64,000 nucleotides of DNA from the NCBI RefSeq assembly GCF_030014955.1, contig NZ_JAGRPV010000001.1, forward strand, positions 310,001 through 374,000, given 5' to 3'. Positions 17,712 through 26,733 of the stretch are shown in pieces (the first letter of the stretch is position 1; each line of letters starts with the position of its first letter). This DNA is from Cohnella hashimotonis. GTDB lineage: Bacteria > Bacillota > Bacilli > Paenibacillales > Paenibacillaceae. The notes below the pieces were generated by a model that saw only the letters and a program-made list of their open reading frames with translations, ran no database searches and had not been told where the DNA came from. The position numbers and the translations under genes were made by a program.

Positions 17712-18548
17712 ATGAGCGGCGTCGCCTCTGCCAAGCGTAGAAGCAATATCGTCATTCACTTGATACTCATCGCGGGAGCCGTCATCATGGTGCTTCCGTT
17801 CCTCTGGATGGTCCTCACGTCGCTCAAGACGACGACGGAGGCGACCCAGATTCCGATTCGACTGTTCCCTGCCGAGCCCAGCCTTCGCGGCTATAAGGAT
17901 GCGCTCGCGCAGTCTCCTTTTCTGCATTACTACGCGAATACGCTGATGGCGGCGTTCATGAAGACGCTGTTTCCCGTCATTTTCAGCGCCATGGCGGCCT
18001 TCGCGTTCGCGCGCATTCGCTTCCCGGGCAGCGCGCTGTGCTTCTTCCTGATCATCTCGGTCATGATGGTGCCCAACCCGGTCTTTTACACGCCGCAATA
18101 CATGATGATGAGCAAGCTCGGACTCGTCAATACGGTGACCGCGCTCTGGATCGCCTCGCTCGTGAGTCCGTTCGCCACGTTCTTGCTGCGGCAATTTTTC
18201 CTCGGCATCTCCAAGGAGCTGGAGGAGGCGGCTGTGCTCGACGGCTGCAATCCGTTCCAGATCTTCCGCCACATCATGCTGCCGCTCGTGAAGTCGGCGC
18301 TCGTCGCGATCGTCATCATCCAGCTGCTCTGGTCGTGGAACGATCTGCAATGGCCGCTTATCATCAACAGCTCGCCCGAAAAGCTGACGCTGTCGGCAGG
18401 GCTTGCGACGCTCGTGTCGATGTTCGGCACGGACTATCCGGTGCTCACGGCCGGCGCGTTCATGGCCGTCATTCCGATGCTCGTCCTGTTCTTTATCTTT
18501 CAGCGACGGTTCATCGAAGGCGTCGCGTTTAGCGCTAGTAAAGGCTGA
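17712..18548 (+). CDS. Sugar ABC transporter permease, MalG/UgpE type
   Basis: A 278-aa permease with six membrane segments; the first is IHLILIAGAVIMVLPFLWM. The EAA loop is EEAAVLDGCNPFQIFRHIMLP. It starts 12 bp after the partner permease with GAGGAGG upstream. Together with 15395 and 16830 it forms the import system of this locus. A GC-rich hairpin near 18577-18610 follows but has no T-run. Confidence 0.94.
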   Translation: MSGVASAKRRSNIVIHLILIAGAVIMVLPFLWMVLTSLKTTTEATQIPIRLFPAEPSLRGYKDALAQSPFLHYYANTLMAAFMKTLFPVIFSAMAAFAFARIRFPGSALCFFLIISVMMVPNPVFYTPQYMMMSKLGLVNTVTALWIASLVSPFATFLLRQFFLGISKELEEAAVLDGCNPFQIFRHIMLPLVKSALVAIVIIQLLWSWNDLQWPLIINSSPEKLTLSAGLATLVSMFGTDYPVLTAGAFMAVIPMLVLFFIFQRRFIEGVAFSASKG

Positions 18549-18662
18549 GGCGGCTCGAGGGAGAAGCGTCATCATTCGAACCTGGCAGCGCCGAGACGCC
18601 GCCGGGTTCGCAGGGTGGCAGTGAGGTCAATGGGTGGGCAAAAATTTTTCTTTAATTTTTTG

Positions 18663-18676
18663 TGATAACGCTATCA
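18663..18676 (+). promoter_or_regulatory. cre site (CcpA operator) before the giant SLH gene
   Basis: TGATAACGCTATCA matches the CcpA consensus TGWNANCGNTNWCA at every position. It lies between a possible -35 (TTGTGA, 18660-18665) and -10 (TAAAAT, 18681-18686), where binding would block transcription. This suggests repression when a preferred sugar is present. Confidence 0.75.
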
Positions 18677-18704
18677 TTGGTAAAATCATTCGAGGAGGTT
18701 TCCG

Positions 18705-21700
18705 ATGCATCCCTTATCGGCCCATCAGATTCGAAAATCGTCATTCAGCGTTTTCCTGGCGATGTGTTTGCTCTTGAGCACGGTGCTGGCAAATACGGCG
18801 GCGCCGAGCCGAGCCAATGCCGCTAGCCCGGACCCGACGCGCGTACCGGTCAATCCTTATCCGAGCCCGGTGGCGGACAGCGCGCTGGCCAAGCACGATC
18901 TGACCGCCGCGACCAGCCCGCTGGACAATCCGCTCAAGGGCTTCGCCCCGTTTTATCCGTGGGACAACGAGACTTCGCTTCCCCACAGCCTGGAGTGGTT
19001 CTACGTTCCGCTCAAGGCGGTCATGAACGGCCCAAATTCGTTCACGTTCGACTCCGGCATCGAGCCGCAGCTGAATGCGATTGCCGCAAGAGGCAATCAG
19101 GCGGTGCTTCGCGTCTATCTGGAGTACCCAGGAGAGGCGGACGCGATCCCGCAGTTCATGCATGACGACGGCATCGCGATCCGTCACAACGACGCCTTCA
19201 ATCAGGATGAGCCGGATTACGATGATCCGCGCATGGTCACCTATTTAACTAACTTCATTCATGCTTTCGGCGCCAAGTACGACGGCGATCCGCGCATCGG
19301 CTTCATCCATATGGGCCTCGTCGGCTTGTGGGGCGAGTGGCATACCTGGCCTTACGACACGGATACGAGCAGTGACAATTATCCGGATCACATGCCGAAT
19401 GCGACGACGATTAACGCCATTTTTAACGCCTACGATACGGCCTTTAATCACACTAAATTAGAGGTCCGCAATCCGGGCCTGCCGGGCGCGGGCGATTACG
19501 ACATCGGCTATCATGACGACTCGTTCGGCTTCAAGGAAGGGGATCGGCTGCAGAGCGTGACCCAGCCGGAGAGCATGGGCGGCGCCTACTATTCGTTCAT
19601 GACGCAGATGCTGGATGCCGGCTCGGAGAACAAATGGATCACGGAATCGATCGGCGGCGAGGTCCGTCCGGAGATTCAAGACCGTTTCTTCAGCGGCGGC
19701 GCCGACGTCGACGACGCGATCGACGACATCGAGCTCACGCATGCGACGTGGATGATCAACCATAAAGGCGTCGGTAGCTACAGCGCGAACGATGCCAAGG
19801 TGGCTGCGGGTATCCGCAAGATGGGCTACGATCTGAACGTAAAAAGCGCTTATTACAACAACGTGGCGCAGGGCGATCCGCTCAAGGTCGGCGTGACCAT
19901 TCAGAATAACGGCGTGGCGCCGTTTTCCTACCCCTGGAAGGTGCAGCTGGGCGTCAAAAACGCGTCCGGCAAGCTGGTCAAGCAGTGGGAGACTTCATGG
20001 GATATGACGAAGGTCCAGCCTGTGCAGATCCGCACGTACCCCGAATGGAACGTAGATGGCAATCCGAAGTACGTGCCATTCGGCGAGCCGTATTATTTTG
20101 ATACGACCATCGACGATCCGGCCTTAAGCGACGGTTATTATTACCTGGTCATGAAAGTCGTGAATCCGCTCGAGGCCATCAGCAGCAAAGCGAAACAGGT
20201 CGGATTCGCGAATGCGGATCAGGACAAGGAAGGCTGGCTGAATCTCGGTACGGTGCTGACGGGGGACTGCGCGTCGCCATGCACGCCTCCGCCGACAACG
20301 CCGCCGCCTCCGCCGACGAAGCTGCTCATCGATAATTACGACGGGACGCCGGCCTGGTCGGACAGCACGCAGAACGATCTGAATCAATGGACCGGCTCCA
20401 GCAACTTCGCGAACGGCAGCGGCGCCGGCGTCGTTGAAGACGGCGCGCTCATCCTTCAATATCAGAACATGTCCCGGTTAGAAACGAATATCGGCCGCAA
20501 TCTGGCAGCAACGAGCAAGCTCGTCATTCGGGCGAAAGGCGCCGTCGGCGGCGAAGAAAGCCAGATTAGCCTCACGATCGGCGGCGTTACGAAAACGCTC
20601 GGCCAATTCAGCGGCAACACCCTTACGACGAGCTATAAGGATCTCGTCATCGATCTGCCTGCAAAAGGCGTGGATCTGTCGCAGACGATCTGGAGCATCG
20701 CCCTCGCGCAAGCGACCTGGAATACGACGGGTACCATTTATATCGATGAGATTTACTTCACGGACAAATACGAATCGGATACGGAAACAGGCGGCGGTAA
20801 CGGTAATGGTCCGGACACGCCGACGAATCCGGGCACGGGCACGCCGGGGCTGATCGAAGACTTTGAGTCCTATGCGAACGATGCAGCTATCGGGCAAGCT
20901 TGGACGGAAGCCTGGTCCGACAAGCCGGGCTCGGTGACAAGAGCGCTCGGCCTGGCGAGCGGGAGCAAGGGCCTCCGGCTGTCCGTCGCCACCGCGGATG
21001 CGGAATGGGCGAATATCATCCACGCGATCCCTGAAGGCAAGCGGGATTGGTCCCGATACGACGGCTTAAGCTTCTGGGTCAACAACACGACGAGCGACAG
21101 CAAGGATTTTAGCTTGAACGTCGCGCTTGAGACGCCCGTCACCAAGGGAGAGTTCGGGTTAAAGGACGGCGGATCGGCCTACACGCTCGCCGCCGACGGA
21201 AGCTGGCGTGCAGCGGCGTTTAACGGCGCTTCGCTGAACGTTCCTGCCGGATTTTCCGGCGTCGTCAGAATTCCTTGGGACCAATTCGTTCAAGCCGCCT
21301 GGCAGTGCGACGGCGATCAGACGGCATGCGCGGCCGCGCTGGATCCGAGCGAGATCGACGGACTCCAGCTCGGCTTCCCGCCCAAGGGCTATACCCACAA
21401 TGTCGTCACGATCGACGACATCGCGCTCTATCGGGCGGACCGCGTACTGGACAGCTTCGATACGTATGCGGACGATGCCGCGCTGCAGAACGTCTGGAAG
21501 ATCGACTGGGAGGACGGGAATCCGTCCGCGCTTCGGACGATCGACAAGACCAACGTCGCAGACGGCGCGCAGGCGATGAAATTTTCCGTTGTCCCGCCGT
21601 CCGGCAAGCCCGCATCGAATTGGGTCAATATCAAACGCGCGGCGTTTACCGGGACGGACACAGATTGGACCGACTACGACGGTCTAACCTTCTGGGTGAA

Positions 21701-24700
21701 CAACACGTCGCCGAGCAGCAAGAGCATGGACCTCAACGTCGCTCTCGTCACCGACGCTTCGAAAGGCGAGTTTTCCTTAAAAGCCGGCGGCGCCGTCAAG
21801 TTCTATCACGCTGCTGACGGCTGGAAGACGACCACCCTCGGGGGCGGATCGCTGTCGATCGCCGCTGGCTACAAGGGCATGGTCCGCATTCCTTGGGACG
21901 CCTTTTCCCAATCGTCCTGGCAGGGCTGCGGCGCTTGCGACGCCGCATTCGACAGAAGCAAGGTGCTGCAAATTCAGTTCGGCTTCGGCCCGGCCAGTCA
22001 ATCGGACAATGTCCTCACGATCGATGCGCTTGGCTTGTATGCGCTGGCGGGCAGAACGAGCGGCGGCGACGGAGGTCCATCCGGACCGGAGCCGGTGGAC
22101 CACCCAAGCGCACCGGACTGGGCGACGGCAGAGGGAACGCATGCGCTCACGTACAGCCAGGCGCCTGTAGACAATCCGCTGAAGGGCTTCCTTCCTTTTT
22201 ACGATGCGTCCGAGGAAGCGTACTTCACGGCCGGCGACGATTGGAGGGACCGTCCGACCCAGCTGCCTTACAGCATGGAGTTTTTCTACCTGCCGCTGAG
22301 CAAGCTGATGAACAACCTGAACGACTTCGACTGGACGGAGCTCGACAAACGGCTGGAGGCGGTCGCTGCGAGAGGCAATCAGGCGGTGTTCCGCGTGTAT
22401 CTGGACTATCCGAACAAGCCTTCGGGCATTCCGCAATTTCTGATCGACGAAGGATTGAAGACGTTTGCCTATGAAGGCTACGACAATGGAAAGGACGCCA
22501 CGAGCCTGGCGCCCGATTACAACGACGAACGCTTGATGGGCGCTTTGGACAACTTCATCGGCGCGCTTGGCGCGCGTTATGACGGCGACCCTCGGATCGG
22601 ATTTATCATGATCGGCCTGATCGGGTTCTGGGGCGAGTGGCATACGTACCCGTATGACGGCAATTTAAAGTCGCCGAACCTCATGCCGACCGACGCCAAC
22701 CTCAAGCGTGTGCTGACCGATATGGACAACGCGTTCGACAGCACCCAGCTTGTGCTGCGGTATCCGATGGACAACGGTACGCTGAAAACGACGAATTTCG
22801 ATGTCGGCTATCACGACGATTCGTTCGCGTTCCAGACGCTCCCGCCGAGCCTCGGCGGTCAAAGCTGGCATTTCTGGGGCCGCATCAAGGATGCGTCGGC
22901 CACGGAATTCTGGAAGAAGAACGCCATGGGCGGGGAGATGCGGCCCGAGATTCAGGTGAAAATGTGGAACAACGATCCGCCGCGCTACAATGAGCCGTCG
23001 ACGCCGATCGAAGGCGCGCAGGGCGAGGATTATTACACCAGCCTGGATCTGACTCACGCCTCCTGGCTGATCGCGCAAGGCATCTTCCAGACGCCGCTGG
23101 ACGCCGATGCGCTGGCAAGAGCGGCGGGAGGCTCGCGCAAAATGGGTTACGAGTACTACGTGCCGACCGCTTATCTGGATGCATCGGGCGGTAATCTGAA
23201 GGTCGGCGTTGAGTTGGAGAATAAAGGCGTAGCTCCCTTCTACTATAACTGGAAGGTCGAGCTCGCCGCGCAAACGGAAACCGGCATCGTGAAAATCTGG
23301 GAGCCGGGTTGGGATCTGAAAGACATCCTGCCAAATACGAACGGCTTCGACGGCAACAAGCTGTTCGCGTCGACGAACAATCCGGCGCTGGGCAACGGAA
23401 GCTATCGGATTCTGATGCGCTACGTGAATCCGCTCGAGCAGATCAATGCTGACGCCAAGTCGTTCCTCTTCGCGAATGCCGAGCAAAATGACGGCGGATG
23501 GCTGAATCTGGGCAGCGTCATCGTATCCGGCAGCGCGGCCGGGGCGCCGGTGAGAGTGACGGAGTTGACGGCTACCACGGCGGAACAGCTGAAGCTGGCG
23601 CCGGGCAAGAGCGCGCTGATCAGCGTCGCCGCAGCGCCCGCAGCGGCAAGCAACACGAGAGTCGTATGGTCCTCGGCAGACCCGGCAGTCGCCTACGTTT
23701 CTGACGCAGGCTTGGTTAAAGCTGTCGGCAATGGCCGGACCGTGATCACGGCCAAGACGTCGGACGGCAACTTCGCGAAGCAGTTCCAGGTGACCGTGTC
23801 CTCGGGGTCCGAACCGGAGACCAACCCGTCTTCCGGCGGCACGACCGTGACGACGGCGCCGGATAAGACAAAGGATGGCGTCAAGCTGAGCCAAGACGCC
23901 GTGAAGACGGTTCAAACCAAGAACGCGGACGGCGTCGCCGAGACGACGGCAACAATCGATGCGAAGCGTCTTAAAGAGGCATTCGACGCGCTCGCGAAGC
24001 AAGCGTCGGCGACCTTAAACGCGGTCACGATCGACGTTAAAAACGACGGTGGCAGCGTGAAGGTAGAGATACCGTCGTCCGCGCTGATCGATGCCGCCGG
24101 CAATCTGCCGGGTGCGTCCATTGTCGTGCAGACGGATTTGGGAAGCTACAAGGTGCCTGTCTCCGTTCTGGGACTGTCTTCAATGGCGGAGAAGCTTGGC
24201 GTTAGCGCCGATGCGATGACCATCCGAATCGAAATCAACAAAGTGGCAGGCGCGGCCGCAGAATCCTTGTCCGCACAAGCAGCCAAGGATGACCTGACCT
24301 TGCTTGCCCCAGCGCTGGCATACAACATTTTTGCGGAGGCGAACGGAAAATCCGTCGAGATCGCGGACTTCGGCAGCACGTACGTCGAGCGAACGGTGAT
24401 CCTGTCCGGAAAGGTGGATCCATCGAAAACGACAGCCTTGCTGTACGACCCGGCTGCAGGCACCTTCCGTTTTGTTCCGGCCGTCTTCCAGGCGAGCGGC
24501 GACCGTACGGAAGCCGTGATCAAGCGGAACGGGAACAGCATCTACGCGGTGGCGTCCGGCAGCAAGACGTTCGCCGATCTGAACGGTCACTGGGCCAAGG
24601 CGGATATTGAAATGCTGACATCGAAGCTTATCATCAATGGCGTCACGCCAAGCAGCTTTTCGCCGAACAGTCCGATCACGCGCGCAGCGTTCGCGGCCCT

Positions 24701-25214
24701 ACTCGTTCGCTCGCTCGGTTTAAATTCGCCGGCTGCGGCAGCTTCGTTCAGCGATGTCGCCCAAGCGGACTGGTATCACGATGCGGTCGAACAGGCGGTG
24801 AATGCGGGTATCATCGAGGGCTATCAGGATGGTACTTTTAAACCGAACGACCGGATTACCCGCGAGCAAATGGCGGTCATGCTGTCCAGAGCGTTGAAAT
24901 ACGTGGGCCAATCCGCGGTAGCGGGCGACGTCCAGGAGTCCATTCTTGAGAAGTACGCGGACAAGGGAACGATCGGCGCTTGGGCCAAACCGGCCGTCGC
25001 CGAGCTGCTTGCCGCCGACATCATTCAAGGAAGATCGGCAACAACGATCGATCCCGGCGCGAGCGCGAGCAGAGCCGAAGCGGTCGTCATGCTCAAACGG
25101 TTTTTGCAGCGCGTTCAATTTATGAAACTGAATGTTGGAGCCTCGGCAGGAATCTGCCGGGGCTTTATACAATTGAATGGTATCCATGTTCATTTTCCGG
25201 GGAGACAGGCCTAA
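18705..25214 (+). CDS. Giant secreted SLH-anchored protein with two DUF4832-like modules
   Basis: A 2169-aa protein. Approximate order: signal peptide ending in AxA (1-40); DUF4832/DUF4874-like barrel 1 (70-520); Pro/Thr linker; carbohydrate-binding-like beta domain (540-695); two similar beta domains (716-908, 913-1113); barrel 2 (1146-1610); Big_2-type Ig domain (1616-1700); an unrecognised domain; three SLH domains (1956-2135). Both barrels share NPLKGF, DPRIGF, WGEWHT and GGE-x-RPEIQ. Glu211 and Glu319 of barrel 1 are my candidates for a catalytic pair. It should degrade or bind a polysaccharide at the cell wall; the activity of DUF4832 is not known to me. The last 34 residues run through a terminator-like hairpin and look abnormal. 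Confidence 0.9.
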   Translation: MHPLSAHQIRKSSFSVFLAMCLLLSTVLANTAAPSRANAASPDPTRVPVNPYPSPVADSALAKHDLTAATSPLDNPLKGFAPFYPWDNETSLPHSLEWFYVPLKAVMNGPNSFTFDSGIEPQLNAIAARGNQAVLRVYLEYPGEADAIPQFMHDDGIAIRHNDAFNQDEPDYDDPRMVTYLTNFIHAFGAKYDGDPRIGFIHMGLVGLWGEWHTWPYDTDTSSDNYPDHMPNATTINAIFNAYDTAFNHTKLEVRNPGLPGAGDYDIGYHDDSFGFKEGDRLQSVTQPESMGGAYYSFMTQMLDAGSENKWITESIGGEVRPEIQDRFFSGGADVDDAIDDIELTHATWMINHKGVGSYSANDAKVAAGIRKMGYDLNVKSAYYNNVAQGDPLKVGVTIQNNGVAPFSYPWKVQLGVKNASGKLVKQWETSWDMTKVQPVQIRTYPEWNVDGNPKYVPFGEPYYFDTTIDDPALSDGYYYLVMKVVNPLEAISSKAKQVGFANADQDKEGWLNLGTVLTGDCASPCTPPPTTPPPPPTKLLIDNYDGTPAWSDSTQNDLNQWTGSSNFANGSGAGVVEDGALILQYQNMSRLETNIGRNLAATSKLVIRAKGAVGGEESQISLTIGGVTKTLGQFSGNTLTTSYKDLVIDLPAKGVDLSQTIWSIALAQATWNTTGTIYIDEIYFTDKYESDTETGGGNGNGPDTPTNPGTGTPGLIEDFESYANDAAIGQAWTEAWSDKPGSVTRALGLASGSKGLRLSVATADAEWANIIHAIPEGKRDWSRYDGLSFWVNNTTSDSKDFSLNVALETPVTKGEFGLKDGGSAYTLAADGSWRAAAFNGASLNVPAGFSGVVRIPWDQFVQAAWQCDGDQTACAAALDPSEIDGLQLGFPPKGYTHNVVTIDDIALYRADRVLDSFDTYADDAALQNVWKIDWEDGNPSALRTIDKTNVADGAQAMKFSVVPPSGKPASNWVNIKRAAFTGTDTDWTDYDGLTFWVNNTSPSSKSMDLNVALVTDASKGEFSLKAGGAVKFYHAADGWKTTTLGGGSLSIAAGYKGMVRIPWDAFSQSSWQGCGACDAAFDRSKVLQIQFGFGPASQSDNVLTIDALGLYALAGRTSGGDGGPSGPEPVDHPSAPDWATAEGTHALTYSQAPVDNPLKGFLPFYDASEEAYFTAGDDWRDRPTQLPYSMEFFYLPLSKLMNNLNDFDWTELDKRLEAVAARGNQAVFRVYLDYPNKPSGIPQFLIDEGLKTFAYEGYDNGKDATSLAPDYNDERLMGALDNFIGALGARYDGDPRIGFIMIGLIGFWGEWHTYPYDGNLKSPNLMPTDANLKRVLTDMDNAFDSTQLVLRYPMDNGTLKTTNFDVGYHDDSFAFQTLPPSLGGQSWHFWGRIKDASATEFWKKNAMGGEMRPEIQVKMWNNDPPRYNEPSTPIEGAQGEDYYTSLDLTHASWLIAQGIFQTPLDADALARAAGGSRKMGYEYYVPTAYLDASGGNLKVGVELENKGVAPFYYNWKVELAAQTETGIVKIWEPGWDLKDILPNTNGFDGNKLFASTNNPALGNGSYRILMRYVNPLEQINADAKSFLFANAEQNDGGWLNLGSVIVSGSAAGAPVRVTELTATTAEQLKLAPGKSALISVAAAPAAASNTRVVWSSADPAVAYVSDAGLVKAVGNGRTVITAKTSDGNFAKQFQVTVSSGSEPETNPSSGGTTVTTAPDKTKDGVKLSQDAVKTVQTKNADGVAETTATIDAKRLKEAFDALAKQASATLNAVTIDVKNDGGSVKVEIPSSALIDAAGNLPGASIVVQTDLGSYKVPVSVLGLSSMAEKLGVSADAMTIRIEINKVAGAAAESLSAQAAKDDLTLLAPALAYNIFAEANGKSVEIADFGSTYVERTVILSGKVDPSKTTALLYDPAAGTFRFVPAVFQASGDRTEAVIKRNGNSIYAVASGSKTFADLNGHWAKADIEMLTSKLIINGVTPSSFSPNSPITRAAFAALLVRSLGLNSPAAAASFSDVAQADWYHDAVEQAVNAGIIEGYQDGTFKPNDRITREQMAVMLSRALKYVGQSAVAGDVQESILEKYADKGTIGAWAKPAVAELLAADIIQGRSATTIDPGASASRAEAVVMLKRFLQRVQFMKLNVGASAGICRGFIQLNGIHVHFPGRQA
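25139..25166 (+). terminator. Terminator-like hairpin inside the 3' end of the SLH gene
   Basis: AGCCTCGGCAG-GAAT-CTGCCGGGGCT is followed by TTTATA. It lies within the last codons of the current reading frame, after the third SLH domain. A stop codon occurs in another frame just before it (TGA after CAATTTA), so the original gene probably ended upstream of this hairpin. Confidence 0.65.
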
Positions 25215-25215
25215 G

Positions 25216-26733
25216 ATGAAAACCATCCATCGAATTTTGCTGCTATTTTCGTTTGTCGCGTGGGTCGCGGTTGCCTCGGCCTGCAAAGGCGCGCCGGAGC
25301 ATGGCGAGTCAACAGGCGCGGATGCGCCGCAGCCTTACGTCACGTTAAGCATGATCATGCCGGGGGACGAGTCGGCGCGCATGCGGGAGTTCGTCGACAA
25401 CGAGCTGAACGCGCGCTTGAAGCAGGAGCTGAACATCAAGCTGGAATTGACGTATATCCCCTGGGCGGACTATCAATCCAAGGTCGAGCTGGCGCTGTCC
25501 ACCGGAGAGAACTACGACTTGTTCTGGTACGGCACGTCGTTCGTGTCGGATTACAAGACGAAGGGCTATATCCGGCCGCTGGATACGCTGCTTCAGACGT
25601 ACGGACCGGATCTGACGACGAACATCCCGGCGGACAACTTCAAGCAGTACGAGATGGACGGCAGCCTGTGGGCGATTCCTTCGCAGGCGTTTACTTCAGC
25701 GGGCAAATTCACGTCGGTGATGGTGCGCCAGGATCTGCTGGAGTCGGTCGGCATGAAGGAGATCCGGACGATCGCCGATCTAGAAGCTTTTTATACGAAA
25801 ATGCATGCTCGGGATCCGAGCTACTACGGGTATTTGGAGAACGACCGCGGCCAGGACGTCCTGTGGCGGGAGCTGTCGGATCAGCCGCTTACCTTCCTGG
25901 ATGAAAATCAGATGTTCGCCGTGAATGAGAATACGGGCGAGCTGGTCGATTATCTGGAATCCGATTTGTACAAGAAGGTCGCCCAGGTACGCAAACGGTG
26001 GGTGGACATCGGCGTCATCGACAAGCGCCTCGCCGGCAACAAGGCGGCCAACATCGATCAGGAGGACGCGGGCAGGCTGCTGTTCCGCGTGGGTGCCGTC
26101 TCCCGGGCGATGGAGAACCTGCAGACGGTGCAGAACGCGGACCCCGAGGCCATACTGAGAGAATACTACTTGGCGCCGGACAAACCGAAATACATCGTGG
26201 CGCCCTCCAACGAGGCCTATATGATTCCGACCAAGGCCCTCCATCCGGAGCGTGCCATGCAGTTTATGAACTGGATTTTGCAGAGCAAGGAGCACTACAA
26301 TTTCATCATCTACGGCCTGGAAGGCAAGGACTATCGCATCGAAAACGATAAAATCCAGCTGCTTACGAACGATCAGTTCATGTACGAGTGGATGTGGCGC
26401 AACAAAAATTACTTCATGCCGACGACCAACGTGGACGATTCCGTCGTGGAGGATATGCTGCATAACGACGACAACGCGCGAATATCGAAAATATTCGGCT
26501 TTCATTTCAACCAGGAACCGGTCAAAAAAGAGTATGCCAAAGTGCTCGCGGTGTACAACGAAAAGTTCCTGCCGATCAATCTGGGCATCGTCGGCTATGA
26601 CCAGGCGTTTCCGGGCTCGATGGAGGCGCTGAAAAAGGCCGGTTACGATAAAGTATGGGCGGAGCTTAAGCGACAATACGCAGATTTTCGGGCTGCACAG
26701 ACCTCCCGCGCGGATTGGGGGGGATCGAAGTGA
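25216..26733 (+). CDS. Substrate-binding lipoprotein, LipO/DUF3502-like
   Basis: A 505-aa extracellular binding protein. The signal peptide ends ASAC (lipobox), after which mature protein starts KGAPEHGES. MPGDESARMREFVDNELN and YIPWADYQSKVELALSTGE are typical of the large LipO-like sugar-binding proteins. ATG 25216, one base after the preceding stop (TAAGATG), is preferred over 25177. No permease genes accompany it; instead it overlaps the kinase gene by 4 bp. It may therefore deliver substrate information to the kinase or serve a remote transporter (inference). Confidence 0.9.
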   Translation: MKTIHRILLLFSFVAWVAVASACKGAPEHGESTGADAPQPYVTLSMIMPGDESARMREFVDNELNARLKQELNIKLELTYIPWADYQSKVELALSTGENYDLFWYGTSFVSDYKTKGYIRPLDTLLQTYGPDLTTNIPADNFKQYEMDGSLWAIPSQAFTSAGKFTSVMVRQDLLESVGMKEIRTIADLEAFYTKMHARDPSYYGYLENDRGQDVLWRELSDQPLTFLDENQMFAVNENTGELVDYLESDLYKKVAQVRKRWVDIGVIDKRLAGNKAANIDQEDAGRLLFRVGAVSRAMENLQTVQNADPEAILREYYLAPDKPKYIVAPSNEAYMIPTKALHPERAMQFMNWILQSKEHYNFIIYGLEGKDYRIENDKIQLLTNDQFMYEWMWRNKNYFMPTTNVDDSVVEDMLHNDDNARISKIFGFHFNQEPVKKEYAKVLAVYNEKFLPINLGIVGYDQAFPGSMEALKKAGYDKVWAELKRQYADFRAAQTSRADWGGSK

